From contig DAIRSI010000007.1 in the NCBI GenBank assembly GCA_036804505.1, positions 62,001 to 126,000 on the forward strand: 64,000 nucleotides of DNA, written 5' to 3'. Shown in pieces: positions 8,911 to 17,118 of the stretch. The DNA comes from Phocaeicola_A sp036804505 (GTDB taxonomy: Bacteria > Bacteroidota > Bacteroidia > Bacteroidales > Bacteroidaceae). A program made the translations under genes and the position numbers. Position 1 is the first letter of the stretch. Each line of letters starts with the position of its first letter. Under the pieces are notes generated by a model that was not told the origin of the DNA, did not search any database, and worked only from the letters and a program-made list of their open reading frames with translations.

Positions 8911-9363
8911 TTATTCTTTATTTTTTGTATCCATACAAATTGTGACAGGACCATCATTCAAAAGATCGACTTTCATGTCAGCTCCGAATTCACCGGTCTC
9001 TACTTTTCTGCCTAGTGCCAAAGATAATTCATCACAAAATTTATTGTATAAGGGAATAGATATTTCGTGCTTTGCCGCTCTGATATACGACGGCCTATTT
9101 CCTTTCTTTGTTGATGCAAAAAGTGTAAATTGACTGATTACTAATATGTTACCGTCAATTTCCATAATGGACTTATTCATTATTCCTTGTTCATCATCAA
9201 AGATTCTGAGACCTATAATCTTTTTGCACAACCAAGCTATATCATCCTCATTATCAGACGATTCAATTCCTATAAGGATTAGCAATCCTTTTTGAACTGC
9301 CCCTTTTACAATGCTATTTATGGTGACAGAAGCATGACCAACTCTTTGAATTACTGCTCTCAT
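8911..9363 (-). CDS. dtd: D-aminoacyl-tRNA deacylase
   Basis: The 150-residue protein begins MRAVIQRVGHASVTI, the hallmark N-terminus of Dtd. It carries the two signature motifs SQFTLFA (about 78-84) and LNDGPVT (about 135-141), which form the active site across the dimer. The enzyme hydrolyses D-amino acids (and glycine mischarged on tRNA-Ala) from tRNA and so proofreads chirality in the cytoplasm. Length is typical. A TATCTTTG element lies 17 bases upstream, so dtd may head its own transcript with mazG-like and deoC besides reading through from uvrC. Confidence 0.96.
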   Translation of the reverse strand: MRAVIQRVGHASVTINSIVKGAVQKGLLILIGIESSDNEDDIAWLCKKIIGLRIFDDEQGIMNKSIMEIDGNILVISQFTLFASTKKGNRPSYIRAAKHEISIPLYNKFCDELSLALGRKVETGEFGADMKVDLLNDGPVTICMDTKNKE

Positions 9364-9379
9364 TTGTTTTTCTTTTTTA

Positions 9380-9387
9380 CAAAGATA
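9380..9387 (-). promoter_or_regulatory. candidate -7 element for dtd-mazG-deoC
   Basis: The minus strand reads TATCTTTG (TAnnTTTG) 17 bases upstream of the dtd start at 9363. No -33 TTTG is visible at the right spacing. Confidence 0.4.
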
Positions 9388-9405
9388 CTAAACTAAAAGC
9401 TTCGC

Positions 9406-11214
9406 TTATAAGTTTTCTTTGATTATTTTCGCTTTACTTTCTCCAACAATTCCAGCCAATTCTTCCTGCGAGGCTTCTTTAATGCGTTTTACACTTTTGA
9501 ATTTTTGTAAAAGTGCTACCTTGCTCTTTTCGCCAATACCTTTTATTTCATCCAGAGCCGATTTAGTCTGGTTCTTGCTTCTCTTGTCCCTGTGAAAAGT
9601 GATGGCGAATCTGTGTACTTCATTTTGGATTTGTTCAAGAAGATGGAATAGGGGACTTGACTGTTTTACTCCAATTGTTAGAGCCGGAAATCCATACAGC
9701 AGTTCAGAAGTGTGATGTTTATTGTCTTTTGCCAGACCAGCAATGGGAATATCCAGGTGAAGTTCGTCTACAATTACTTCTCTCACAACCTCCATTTGCC
9801 CCTTGCCACCGTCTGTTATCAAGAGGTCAGGCAGTGGAAGGTTTTCTTCGATTGCCCTTGTATAGCGACGTCTGACAACTTCTTTCATAGATGCGTAATC
9901 ATCCGGGCCTACAACTGTTTTTATATTGTATTTTCGATATTCTTTTTTATCCGGTTTACCCGTCTTGAATACGACGCAAGCTGCAACTGCATCACTCCCG
10001 GAGATATTTGAATTATCAAAGCATTCTATGTGAATAGGAATTTTGGGAAGTTTCAAGAATTCTTGTATCTCTTTTAAAAGTCTGATACTTCTTTGTTCCG
10101 GATTCAGCTTTTCTGCTTGCTTTAATCGATCAAATTTATACTGCTTTACATTCAGCAGGGAGAGGTCAAGCAGCTTTTTTTTATCACCTCTTTGAGGTAC
10201 AGTAAATGTGACATCCTTTAATTCAATATCAAGTTCAAACGGTACGATTATTTCCCTGGAAAGGCTGTGGTAACGTTCTCTCATTTCAAAGATGCCCATT
10301 GCCAAAAGGTCTTCCTGGGATTCGTCAATTTTCTTCTTATACTCAAACGTAAATGCCTGATTTATACTTCCGTTTGTAACATGTAAATAATTAATGTACG
10401 CAATGTTTTCATCATTGGTAATGGAAAATACATCTATATTGTGCAAAACGGCGCTCACAACTTCACTTTTTGACTGATAATCCTCAATCAAATCATATTT
10501 TGTTTTGATTTCTTGTGCTTCTTCAAAGCGAAGTTCAGATGCCAGTTCTTGCATTTTTTGTAGCATGTTCTGACTTATTTCACGAGTATTGCCTTTAAGG
10601 ATCTCTTTTATATCTTGAATACTCTGCATATATTCTTCATGGGTTTGCTTCCCAATGCAGGGAGCCTGGCAATTCTTTATATGATATTCCAGGCATACTT
10701 TGAATTTACCCTTGTCAATACTTTCTTTGGTAAGAGTCAGGTGGCAAGTCCTGATTTTATATAATTTCTTTATCAAGTCGAGCACTGCATACATGGAGGG
10801 CAGGTGACTATAAGGACCATAATATGTTGATCCGTTTTTTATAATCTTTCTTGTTTTGAATATTCTTGGATAATACTCATTACTGACACATATAGAAGGA
10901 TACGTTTTGTCATCTTTCAGTAAAACATTGTAGCGTGGTTTGTATTTCTTTATCAGATTATTCTCAAGTAGGAGAGCGTCTTCTTCAGAGCGCACTACTA
11001 TGTATCTAATATCACAAATTTTGCTAACTAACGTCCGTGTCTTTATCGGCTGGTTATCTTTGTGAAAATAGGAAGAAACTCTTCTTTTCAGGTTCTTTGC
11101 TTTTCCAACGTATATAATAGTCCCTTCATCATTCAAGTATTGATAAATCCCGGGACTCTCTGGTAAATTGGAAACAATCCCTTTCAGATATTCTTCCTTT
11201 TCCTTCTTGAACAT
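9406..11214 (-). CDS. uvrC: excinuclease ABC subunit C
   Basis: The 602-residue protein has the complete UvrC layout. An N-terminal GIY-YIG nuclease (GIYQYLNDEGTIIYVGKAKNL, about 19-39) makes the 3' incision. A cysteine-bearing zone comes around CLEYHIKNCQAPCIG. A UVR domain at about 205-240 contacts UvrB, and an RNase H-like domain with ECFDNSNISGSDAVAA makes the 5' incision. C-terminal helix-hairpin-helix motifs (DEIKGIGEKSKVALL) follow. It works with UvrA/UvrB in nucleotide excision repair. It follows apt in the same direction with a 44-base gap, so it probably belongs to the mnmG-apt-uvrC transcript. Confidence 0.97.
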   Translation of the reverse strand: MFKKEKEEYLKGIVSNLPESPGIYQYLNDEGTIIYVGKAKNLKRRVSSYFHKDNQPIKTRTLVSKICDIRYIVVRSEEDALLLENNLIKKYKPRYNVLLKDDKTYPSICVSNEYYPRIFKTRKIIKNGSTYYGPYSHLPSMYAVLDLIKKLYKIRTCHLTLTKESIDKGKFKVCLEYHIKNCQAPCIGKQTHEEYMQSIQDIKEILKGNTREISQNMLQKMQELASELRFEEAQEIKTKYDLIEDYQSKSEVVSAVLHNIDVFSITNDENIAYINYLHVTNGSINQAFTFEYKKKIDESQEDLLAMGIFEMRERYHSLSREIIVPFELDIELKDVTFTVPQRGDKKKLLDLSLLNVKQYKFDRLKQAEKLNPEQRSIRLLKEIQEFLKLPKIPIHIECFDNSNISGSDAVAACVVFKTGKPDKKEYRKYNIKTVVGPDDYASMKEVVRRRYTRAIEENLPLPDLLITDGGKGQMEVVREVIVDELHLDIPIAGLAKDNKHHTSELLYGFPALTIGVKQSSPLFHLLEQIQNEVHRFAITFHRDKRSKNQTKSALDEIKGIGEKSKVALLQKFKSVKRIKEASQEELAGIVGESKAKIIKENL

Positions 11215-11258
11215 CGTATTAGACCAGCTTTATTATGAGAATACTAAAATTTATAGTA

Positions 11259-11783
11259 TTACAGACATAACAATGAATCAATCTCAATGCTTTTATCAAA
11301 GATTTCTCTGCCATGTAAACCTTCCAGCTCAATCAAAAAATTGACTATGGTTCTTTTGGGTTTTAGTTTTTGAACCAAATCATAAGCAGCCTTCATGGTA
11401 CCGCCAGTAGCTAAAAGATCATCGTGGAGTAGGACGACATCACCTTCCTCTATAGCATCCTTGTGCATTTGGATGGTATCTTTCCCATATTCTTTGTCAT
11501 AGCTTTCCTCAATAACTTCAGCAGGCAATTTGCCCGGCTTGCGAATTGGAACAAAACCTGCGCCCAATCTTACAGCGAGTGCAGCTCCCATGACGAATCC
11601 GCGGGATTCTATGCCTACAACTTTTGTGATGCCTTTATCCTTATACAATTCGTATAAAGAGTCTTCCATTTCTTTTAGACACTCTGCGTTCTTAAATAGT
11701 GTTGTGACGTCTCTAAACATGATTCCCTTTATCGGAAAATCAGGAATGGTTCTAAGATTGTTAAGTAATAATTCTCTGTTCAT
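11259..11783 (-). CDS. apt: adenine phosphoribosyltransferase
   Basis: The 174-residue protein shows the PRPP-binding signature VVLLHDDLLATGGTMKAA (about 117-134). Upstream is KVVGIESRGFVMGAALA (about 55-71), which carries the RGF motif of type I Apt. It makes AMP from adenine and PRPP in purine salvage. The first residues MNRELLLNNLRTIPDFPIKGI are the usual Apt N-terminus and fix the start. The gene lies 51 bases downstream of mnmG, and the parS site sits in that gap. Confidence 0.96.
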   Translation of the reverse strand: MNRELLLNNLRTIPDFPIKGIMFRDVTTLFKNAECLKEMEDSLYELYKDKGITKVVGIESRGFVMGAALAVRLGAGFVPIRKPGKLPAEVIEESYDKEYGKDTIQMHKDAIEEGDVVLLHDDLLATGGTMKAAYDLVQKLKPKRTIVNFLIELEGLHGREIFDKSIEIDSLLCL

Positions 11784-11810
11784 ATCTTTTATATATATTG
11801 TTTTCTAAAA

Positions 11811-11826
11811 TGTTCCACGTGAAACA
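11811..11826. promoter_or_regulatory. parS: parS site (ParB/Spo0J binding)
   Basis: The 16 bases TGTTCCACGTGAAACA are identical to the Bacillus subtilis parS sequence, which is conserved across most bacterial phyla including Bacteroidetes. The core is a near-palindrome around CACGTG. The site lies in the 51-base gap between mnmG and apt and overlaps neither gene. ParB loads here and spreads to recruit SMC/condensin and ParA. Such sites cluster near the origin of replication, and mnmG (gidA) is itself often origin-proximal. I saw no second full match in the window. Confidence 0.85.
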
Positions 11827-11834
11827 AAAAGTCC

Positions 11835-13706
11835 TTAACGTCCCAATAATACGAGCATTACGTTTATATCGCTAGGAGAAACTCCAGGTATTCTGCTCGC
11901 TTGTGCTAGCGTTTCAGGATTAATCTTTGAAAGTTTTTGTCTTCCTTCCGTTGAAATGGACAATAATGAGCTATAATCAAATCTTCCTTTAATTTTAATA
12001 TCTTCCAGGCGTTGTGCTTTTTCTGCTATCATTTTTTCACGCCCGATATATCCTTGATATTTGATTTGCACTTCTGCAGCTTCAATAACTTCTTCTTTTC
12101 TATCAGTTATGTTCTCCATTACTTCTTTCAAAGGCTTTACTTCTTCTGCTAAATTGTATAAGTTAATCTGAGGACGGTTTACTAGGTCTATAAGCTTACA
12201 ACCATGGGCTAGGGGTGCAGTTCCAATTGATTCAAGAAAAGAATTAATAATTGACGGTTTAATCGAAAAATTCTTCGAAAATTCAATAATCTTATTAATG
12301 CTATCTTTCTTGCTCGTCATCGCTTTGTATCTGTCTTCTTTTGCCAGGCCGATTTTATAAGACTTTTCGGTTAGCCGCATATCTGCATCATCTTGTCTGA
12401 GGAGAATCCTGTATTCTGCTCGAGAGGTAAACATCCTGTAAGGTTCATCAACTCCTTTTGTTACCAAATCATCGATTAAAACGCCAATATACGCTTCATC
12501 TCTTCCTAAAACAAAAGGTCCTTTTCCTTGGCAATTGAGTGCAGCATTGATACCTGCTATGATTCCTTGTCCTCCGGCTTCTTCATAACCCGTTGTTCCA
12601 TTAACCTGACCTGCAAAGAACAAATTTTTAATTATCTTCGATTCCAACGAATGATTTAGTTGCGTTGGATCAAAATAATCATATTCTATTGCATATCCTG
12701 GACGATAGATGACGAGATCTTTGAATGCAGGTATTTTCTTTAAAGCTTCAATCTGAATATTTATCGGTAAAGAGGATGAAAATCCGTTTAAGTATAATTC
12801 TCTTGTCGTTTCTCCTTCCGGCTCCAAAAACAACTGATGTTTTTCTTTATCGGGAAAAGTAACAATCTTTGTCTCGATACTTGGACAATATCTCGGACCG
12901 ATACTTTTAATTTCTCCGTTGAATAGGGGAGATTCCGGAAGTCCCTTTCTCAATACTTCATGCACATCTTCGTTGGTAAAGCATGTCCAGCAAGGCAGCT
13001 GTTTTAGTTTTCTGGCCTCTCCTAGAAAAGAAAATTTATGGAAATCGTTTTCCCCATCCTGAACATCCATATATTCAAAATGTACGCTTCTGCTGTCTAT
13101 TCTTACGGGCGTACCGGTTTTCATTCTTCCTGAAACGATACCGTGTTTTGTAATGGATTCAGTAAGTTTATATGATGCAGGTTCGGCAACTCTACCTCCC
13201 GGCAACTGTGTATGTCCGAAATGTAAAAGACCGTTTAGGAATGTTCCGGCAGTAAGAACCACGCATTTGGCTTTGAAGGTTACATCCATGTATGTAATCA
13301 CTCCTTTGATATCGCCATCTTCTACAATGATTTCTTTTACCTGGTCTTGCCATATATGGAGATTGGGTATGTTTTCCAGGACTTCCCGCCAGGTCCAAAT
13401 GAACTTACCTCTGTCACATTGAGCTCGTGGGCTCCACATGGCGGGTCCTTTGGAACGGTTCAGCATTCTGAATTGGATAGCTGTTTTATCGGTTACAAGA
13501 CCCATGTAACCGCCCAAGGCATCGATTTCACGGACAATCTGTCCTTTGGCGATACCTCCTACGGCAGGATTGCAACTCATTTGTCCAATCTTGTTCATAT
13601 CCATGGTAATCAAGCAAGTCCGGGCTCCCAGATTTGCTGATGCAGCGGCTGCTTCGTTTCCGGCATGGCCGCCACCAATCACGATAACGTCGTAAGTAAA
13701 TTCCAT
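11835..13706 (-). CDS. mnmG: tRNA uridine-5-carboxymethylaminomethyl modification enzyme MnmG (GidA)
   Basis: The 623-residue FAD protein starts with the dinucleotide-binding motif VIVIGGGHAGNEAAAAS. It also has the family motif MSCNPAVGGIAKGQIVREID (about 45-64), the GCKLIDL stretch and the helical C-terminal GidA domain. With MnmE it installs the cmnm5 group at the wobble uridine of tRNAs, using methylene-tetrahydrofolate and FAD. Length is typical. A TACCTTTG -7 element lies 35 bases upstream, so mnmG probably heads the leftward mnmG-apt-uvrC unit. An inverted repeat overlaps that promoter. Confidence 0.97.
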   Translation of the reverse strand: MEFTYDVIVIGGGHAGNEAAAASANLGARTCLITMDMNKIGQMSCNPAVGGIAKGQIVREIDALGGYMGLVTDKTAIQFRMLNRSKGPAMWSPRAQCDRGKFIWTWREVLENIPNLHIWQDQVKEIIVEDGDIKGVITYMDVTFKAKCVVLTAGTFLNGLLHFGHTQLPGGRVAEPASYKLTESITKHGIVSGRMKTGTPVRIDSRSVHFEYMDVQDGENDFHKFSFLGEARKLKQLPCWTCFTNEDVHEVLRKGLPESPLFNGEIKSIGPRYCPSIETKIVTFPDKEKHQLFLEPEGETTRELYLNGFSSSLPINIQIEALKKIPAFKDLVIYRPGYAIEYDYFDPTQLNHSLESKIIKNLFFAGQVNGTTGYEEAGGQGIIAGINAALNCQGKGPFVLGRDEAYIGVLIDDLVTKGVDEPYRMFTSRAEYRILLRQDDADMRLTEKSYKIGLAKEDRYKAMTSKKDSINKIIEFSKNFSIKPSIINSFLESIGTAPLAHGCKLIDLVNRPQINLYNLAEEVKPLKEVMENITDRKEEVIEAAEVQIKYQGYIGREKMIAEKAQRLEDIKIKGRFDYSSLLSISTEGRQKLSKINPETLAQASRIPGVSPSDINVMLVLLGR

Positions 13707-13713
13707 TTTTTCT

Positions 13714-13751
13714 GCTTACCTTCAAAAAATCAATAGCTTGCAAAGGTAAGC
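13714..13751 (-). promoter_or_regulatory. mnmG promoter with overlapping inverted repeat
   Basis: On the minus strand TACCTTTG (13741-13748) fits the -7 consensus. It is embedded in the right arm of an inverted repeat with perfect 9-base arms GCTTACCTT (13714-13722) and AAGGTAAGC (13743-13751). The arms are about two helical turns apart, so this could be an operator or a leader hairpin. Confidence 0.45.
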
Positions 13752-13796
13752 AAAAAATAGGAGAGAGTCTATATACTTGGCTTTTAAAATTCACTT

Positions 13797-15890
13797 TTAT
13801 TTATTGCTCTTTACCACACCGGAATCATTATCCTCGTTTTGAAGTCTCTGTTTTCCAGCTTTATAGTTTCTTCCAAGGTCTAGATTCCACGTCCATTTTA
13901 CCAGAAACATTTTAGAAGTTTCGTTTATGTACTGATAGTTTTGATAGGGAGCCTGTTTATTGAAATTTTTTGATCCTATCTTGTAATTATTCAAGAATGG
14001 ATTGTTCATGGCAAGGCTTATCGAGTAATTTTTCTTGAAATAAGTAAGAGCAATGTCATGAAGGTCTTCACCTAAAATCAAGGTCTCGCCCAGCAATGAA
14101 GGTCTGTGAGTCGTAAGGTCAAATGTCAAAGCGCAGAATTTGTATGCCAGCGTCGTGTTTATTATTCCGTAAAAGTTGGAAAAAGAATGATGATATACAG
14201 GAGCCTTGCTGTCATAATAGTCAAAGCCTACAGCACCTCTGAATGTGAATGCTCCTCGAAGAAGATTTAAGCGGATTTCATATTCCGAGTTGAATTTTTG
14301 CCAAGAAGTCTGATTGTTATAAGTCCTGATGAAGTTCGATTCTCTTTGAAAGCTTTCGTCCATAATCGGGTGATTCCTATAGGAATAGCTGATATTTAAA
14401 GCTGTCGAAAAGAACGATTTGCGATAATCGAGAGTAAAACGTGTTTTGTATTCAGTTACAGGACGAAGATTGGGATTTCCTTTCAGTATTTGGTAGTTGT
14501 CCAATGTCTGTTCCACATCACTTAATTGTGACAAATCGGGAAGAAGATTTTCGATGCTGGATCTGTTTCTTATTTGAAAATTCTCCCAAGGAGAATAGGA
14601 AACCTGAAAGGTGGGACGTAATGTAAATTGATGATAACCATTGTCTGATTGGCTGAAAGCAGAATAGCCGGTTCCTATGCCAAGAGAGTAATTCCACTTT
14701 GGGAAAGTGCGCTGGTATTCGGCGTAAAGATAGCTGTTCGTATCATGTAGGCGAGTAATTGCAACAGTTGTTCCACTATATTCATTGCTGGCATATCCGT
14801 ACTGATGCTTGTATCCTATTGTCCACTTTCCTTGTTCTGCTTTTTTCTCATAAAGTACTTCACCTATGAGGGAATATTTATTTCCTTTCACGTTGTTGAA
14901 AAAGTGATTGATGGTATCATTGTTATTTAATATATTATAAATCAACGAGTTATTTGTATCTATGTAGGTGCCTACCAAATTAAGATATAGATTTTGTCCT
15001 TTCGGAAGGTTCCTTTGTAGGTAGATATCCATAGCCTGGGAATGAATGTGTTCTTTGCTGTAATCTTGCAGTTTCCAGAAAAGATCCGGATAGTTTGAGT
15101 TATGGAGCGTACTATTCAGTTCTTCTTTGGGATGATCATTGTACAAACCTCTGAGAGCTATATTGAGCATCCATTTATCGGGCAGCAAGTAATTATAGTT
15201 GGCTGTTATGTTTTGTACTGCATATTTTAATCGTCCAGGTTCTCCATTCTCCACTTGAGAAATCTCTTTTTTATCGGTGAAATGGTAGAATTCTGTCTTT
15301 TGATTATGGAATTCAGTGAATGAAGCATGATATTGGTTATAGTTCAAACTCCATTCTGAATGTCCCAGATTGTATTTTCCTGAAACATGGTTTCGTCCGT
15401 AAGTGGTATTGACGGCCTCCATCAAGTCTGTCATGATATTTCCTCCTTGTTGGGATTTCTTCAGTATATAGTTGATGACAACTGCTGAATCCTTGAATCT
15501 TGCCCCGGGATTGTCATTGTACACAATGCGGGAAATTTGTGAAGGTTTCAGAGCAAGAACATCCGTAAGGTCGACAATGCGGCCATCTATACAGAACGTT
15601 GCGTTTCCTCCGCCAGAGACGTTTACTGTTGAAAACAAGGAATTGACCTGCAATCCGTTTAACTGCATTTTTTCCAACAAAGCAAGTCCGTTATTCGAAA
15701 GTCTTTTTTGTTGTGAGGTAGGGAAATACATCTTTTCACCGTTCTTATTGACAATTTCAGGAGCTTTTACCACGATTTCATTCAAATCTACATTCGTCAG
15801 AATCGTGTCTCTTTTTTCTTGTTGAAACTGCCCTTTTGCTGTATTGATTACCGAAAGAATAATCATTGAAACTAAATAAATTTTTCTCAT
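13797..15890 (-). CDS. outer-membrane beta-barrel protein (TonB-receptor-like, OMP_b-brl_3 type)
   Basis: The 697-residue protein has a signal peptide (residues 1-20, ending NTAKGQ). A plug-like region (about 35-150) includes DVLALKPSQISRIVYNDNPGARF and VVINYILKK, as in TonB-dependent receptor plugs. It is followed by about 500 residues of alternating aromatic beta strands typical of a 22-strand barrel. It lacks the N-terminal carboxypeptidase-regulatory and STN domains of SusC proteins and has no SusD partner. It is therefore not a Sus transporter, and its ligand is unknown. It lies just downstream of a LytTR regulator gene, has a good two-box promoter at 15934-15965, and has direct repeats upstream that suit LytTR binding. 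Confidence 0.85.
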   Translation of the reverse strand: MRKIYLVSMIILSVINTAKGQFQQEKRDTILTNVDLNEIVVKAPEIVNKNGEKMYFPTSQQKRLSNNGLALLEKMQLNGLQVNSLFSTVNVSGGGNATFCIDGRIVDLTDVLALKPSQISRIVYNDNPGARFKDSAVVINYILKKSQQGGNIMTDLMEAVNTTYGRNHVSGKYNLGHSEWSLNYNQYHASFTEFHNQKTEFYHFTDKKEISQVENGEPGRLKYAVQNITANYNYLLPDKWMLNIALRGLYNDHPKEELNSTLHNSNYPDLFWKLQDYSKEHIHSQAMDIYLQRNLPKGQNLYLNLVGTYIDTNNSLIYNILNNNDTINHFFNNVKGNKYSLIGEVLYEKKAEQGKWTIGYKHQYGYASNEYSGTTVAITRLHDTNSYLYAEYQRTFPKWNYSLGIGTGYSAFSQSDNGYHQFTLRPTFQVSYSPWENFQIRNRSSIENLLPDLSQLSDVEQTLDNYQILKGNPNLRPVTEYKTRFTLDYRKSFFSTALNISYSYRNHPIMDESFQRESNFIRTYNNQTSWQKFNSEYEIRLNLLRGAFTFRGAVGFDYYDSKAPVYHHSFSNFYGIINTTLAYKFCALTFDLTTHRPSLLGETLILGEDLHDIALTYFKKNYSISLAMNNPFLNNYKIGSKNFNKQAPYQNYQYINETSKMFLVKWTWNLDLGRNYKAGKQRLQNEDNDSGVVKSNK

Positions 15891-15933
15891 TTTTTCCTTG
15901 CTTTTATTTGAATTCCGACATTAGAATTCGAAG

Positions 15934-15965
15934 CAAAGCTAGGAGTTAGATTCAAGTCGTACAAA
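15934..15965 (-). promoter_or_regulatory. Bacteroides sigma-ABfr promoter for the beta-barrel gene
   Basis: On the minus strand TTTG (15962-15965) is followed after 20 bases by TAGCTTTG (15934-15941), an ideal -33/-7 pair. Transcription would start near 15928, giving a leader of about 38 bases. Confidence 0.75.
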
Positions 15966-16010
15966 TAAGAGGGATATTCATCCCAAAGAAGTGACGAGTG
16001 ACGAATTTCT

Positions 16011-16042
16011 GTGATGAATGGGGATGTTTTTGTGATGAATGG
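16011..16042 (-). promoter_or_regulatory. tandem direct repeats, candidate LytTR operator
   Basis: Two perfect 11-base copies of GTGATGAATGG occur at 16011-16021 and 16032-16042, 21 bases start to start. Two weaker GTGACGA copies lie at 15991 and 15998. LytTR proteins bind paired direct repeats of about 9-10 bases on one helix face about two turns apart, which matches. The site sits between the LytTR gene and the beta-barrel promoter, about 100 bases upstream of the predicted start. Confidence 0.55.
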
Positions 16043-16045
16043 CAA

Positions 16046-16969
16046 TCATTGTTTCGATTCTATCCTCTGGTAAACCTCTGTTGCGTAGGCTCTGGATACG
16101 GGAATACTTTCTACCGTGTTTTGCAGTTTAAGACGATAGCCCTGAGCATTGCCTTCCACATGAATGATATATTGAATGTTGACAAGGAAAGCTCTGTGAC
16201 AGCGAATGATTTGGGGGAAATCTGCAAGGTTGTTTTCCAGTTGTTTCAGAGTGCATCGAAGAGTCTTCTTCGTTTTTTGTTCATTCTGCAAAAAAGTGAT
16301 ATCTGCATAATTCCCGTTCGATTCAATATAGAGAAGATTCTCTACATCAAGTTTTACCGTTTCTTTAGTCGATCCGATCAATGTAATTTCGTGATGTCCA
16401 GTCTCTTGCTCATTATTCGTGCTTTGGCCTGAATTTTGTTTGATCTGTGCCCTTTCATTGATAATTCGGTTCAGTTCCACTTCTTCTTTCAATCTTTGTG
16501 CCAGTTCTTTGTTCCTGTTGAAGAAGAACAGAAAAACCTCTACGAAAAATGTAATGATAAGAGCATACCCGCAGTTGACCCAAAAGGCAGATAGAACGAA
16601 TGTACCATCTGGAATATGCCAGCCGTTATATATGTTTCCGGTATAGATATATGAAGCATAACACGTAACCAGAAATCCCATCACCAGCGTGATGATGATA
16701 CCTCCTATGAGGGTCTCCTTTAAAGAATAGTTGTTTTTGTCAATGTGGAAAATGTAGTAGGTTACCAGTTTGGTAAAGATGCAGGAAAAGAAGGTAAGAA
16801 TGCCATATCCCATGATGATGAGATATTTATTTTTTTCAATTTCATCGATTTTGAATGGCTGAAGTAGAACTATGATAACAATCACTACTAAAGCTGAAAT
16901 AAGAGGATTATTCCAGAAAGCACCCATGAAGTTCCACCTAAATTCGTTGTTTCTCTTGTTTTCAGACAT
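16046..16969 (-). CDS. membrane-anchored LytTR-family transcriptional regulator
   Basis: The 307-residue protein has four predicted membrane helices in the first 155 residues (around 22-42, 48-70, 85-110 and 128-152). A short coiled-coil (NKELAQRLKEEVELNRII) follows, and then a C-terminal LytTR DNA-binding domain (about 200-300) with VENLLYIESNGNYADI and IIRCHRAFLVN. There is no receiver domain, so it is a one-component regulator in which the membrane part presumably senses a signal directly. The downstream beta-barrel gene is the obvious target, because LytTR-type direct repeats separate the two. A TATCTTTG element at 16986-16993 can serve as its own promoter. Confidence 0.88.
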   Translation of the reverse strand: MSENKRNNEFRWNFMGAFWNNPLISALVVIVIIVLLQPFKIDEIEKNKYLIIMGYGILTFFSCIFTKLVTYYIFHIDKNNYSLKETLIGGIIITLVMGFLVTCYASYIYTGNIYNGWHIPDGTFVLSAFWVNCGYALIITFFVEVFLFFFNRNKELAQRLKEEVELNRIINERAQIKQNSGQSTNNEQETGHHEITLIGSTKETVKLDVENLLYIESNGNYADITFLQNEQKTKKTLRCTLKQLENNLADFPQIIRCHRAFLVNIQYIIHVEGNAQGYRLKLQNTVESIPVSRAYATEVYQRIESKQ

Positions 16970-16985
16970 AAAAACTATATTTTTG

Positions 16986-16993
16986 CAAAGATA
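16986..16993 (-). promoter_or_regulatory. candidate -7 element for the LytTR gene
   Basis: The minus strand reads TATCTTTG, 17 bases upstream of the start at 16969. No clear -33 box is present. Confidence 0.4.
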
Positions 16994-17068
16994 GAATTTT
17001 CATTTTAAATCGTAAGCGTCATTTAGGTCAATCTTTTTGATTTAATTGGAGATGCGAGGATAATCATG

Positions 17069-17076
17069 TATTTTTG
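17069..17076 (+). promoter_or_regulatory. candidate -7 element for the sialidase-like gene
   Basis: TATTTTTG fits TAnnTTTG and lies 42 bases before the ATG at 17119. The -33 region has only a partial match (TTGG at 17046-17049). Confidence 0.35.
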
Positions 17077-17118
17077 TTGCCGTTGATTTAATGATATAAA
17101 TAATAAAAACTCTTAACA

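Noticed and set aside
11240..11260. Small AT-only hairpin between apt and uvrC as a terminator
   Set aside because: Seven A/T-rich pairs are too weak, and the co-oriented neighbours suggest read-through.
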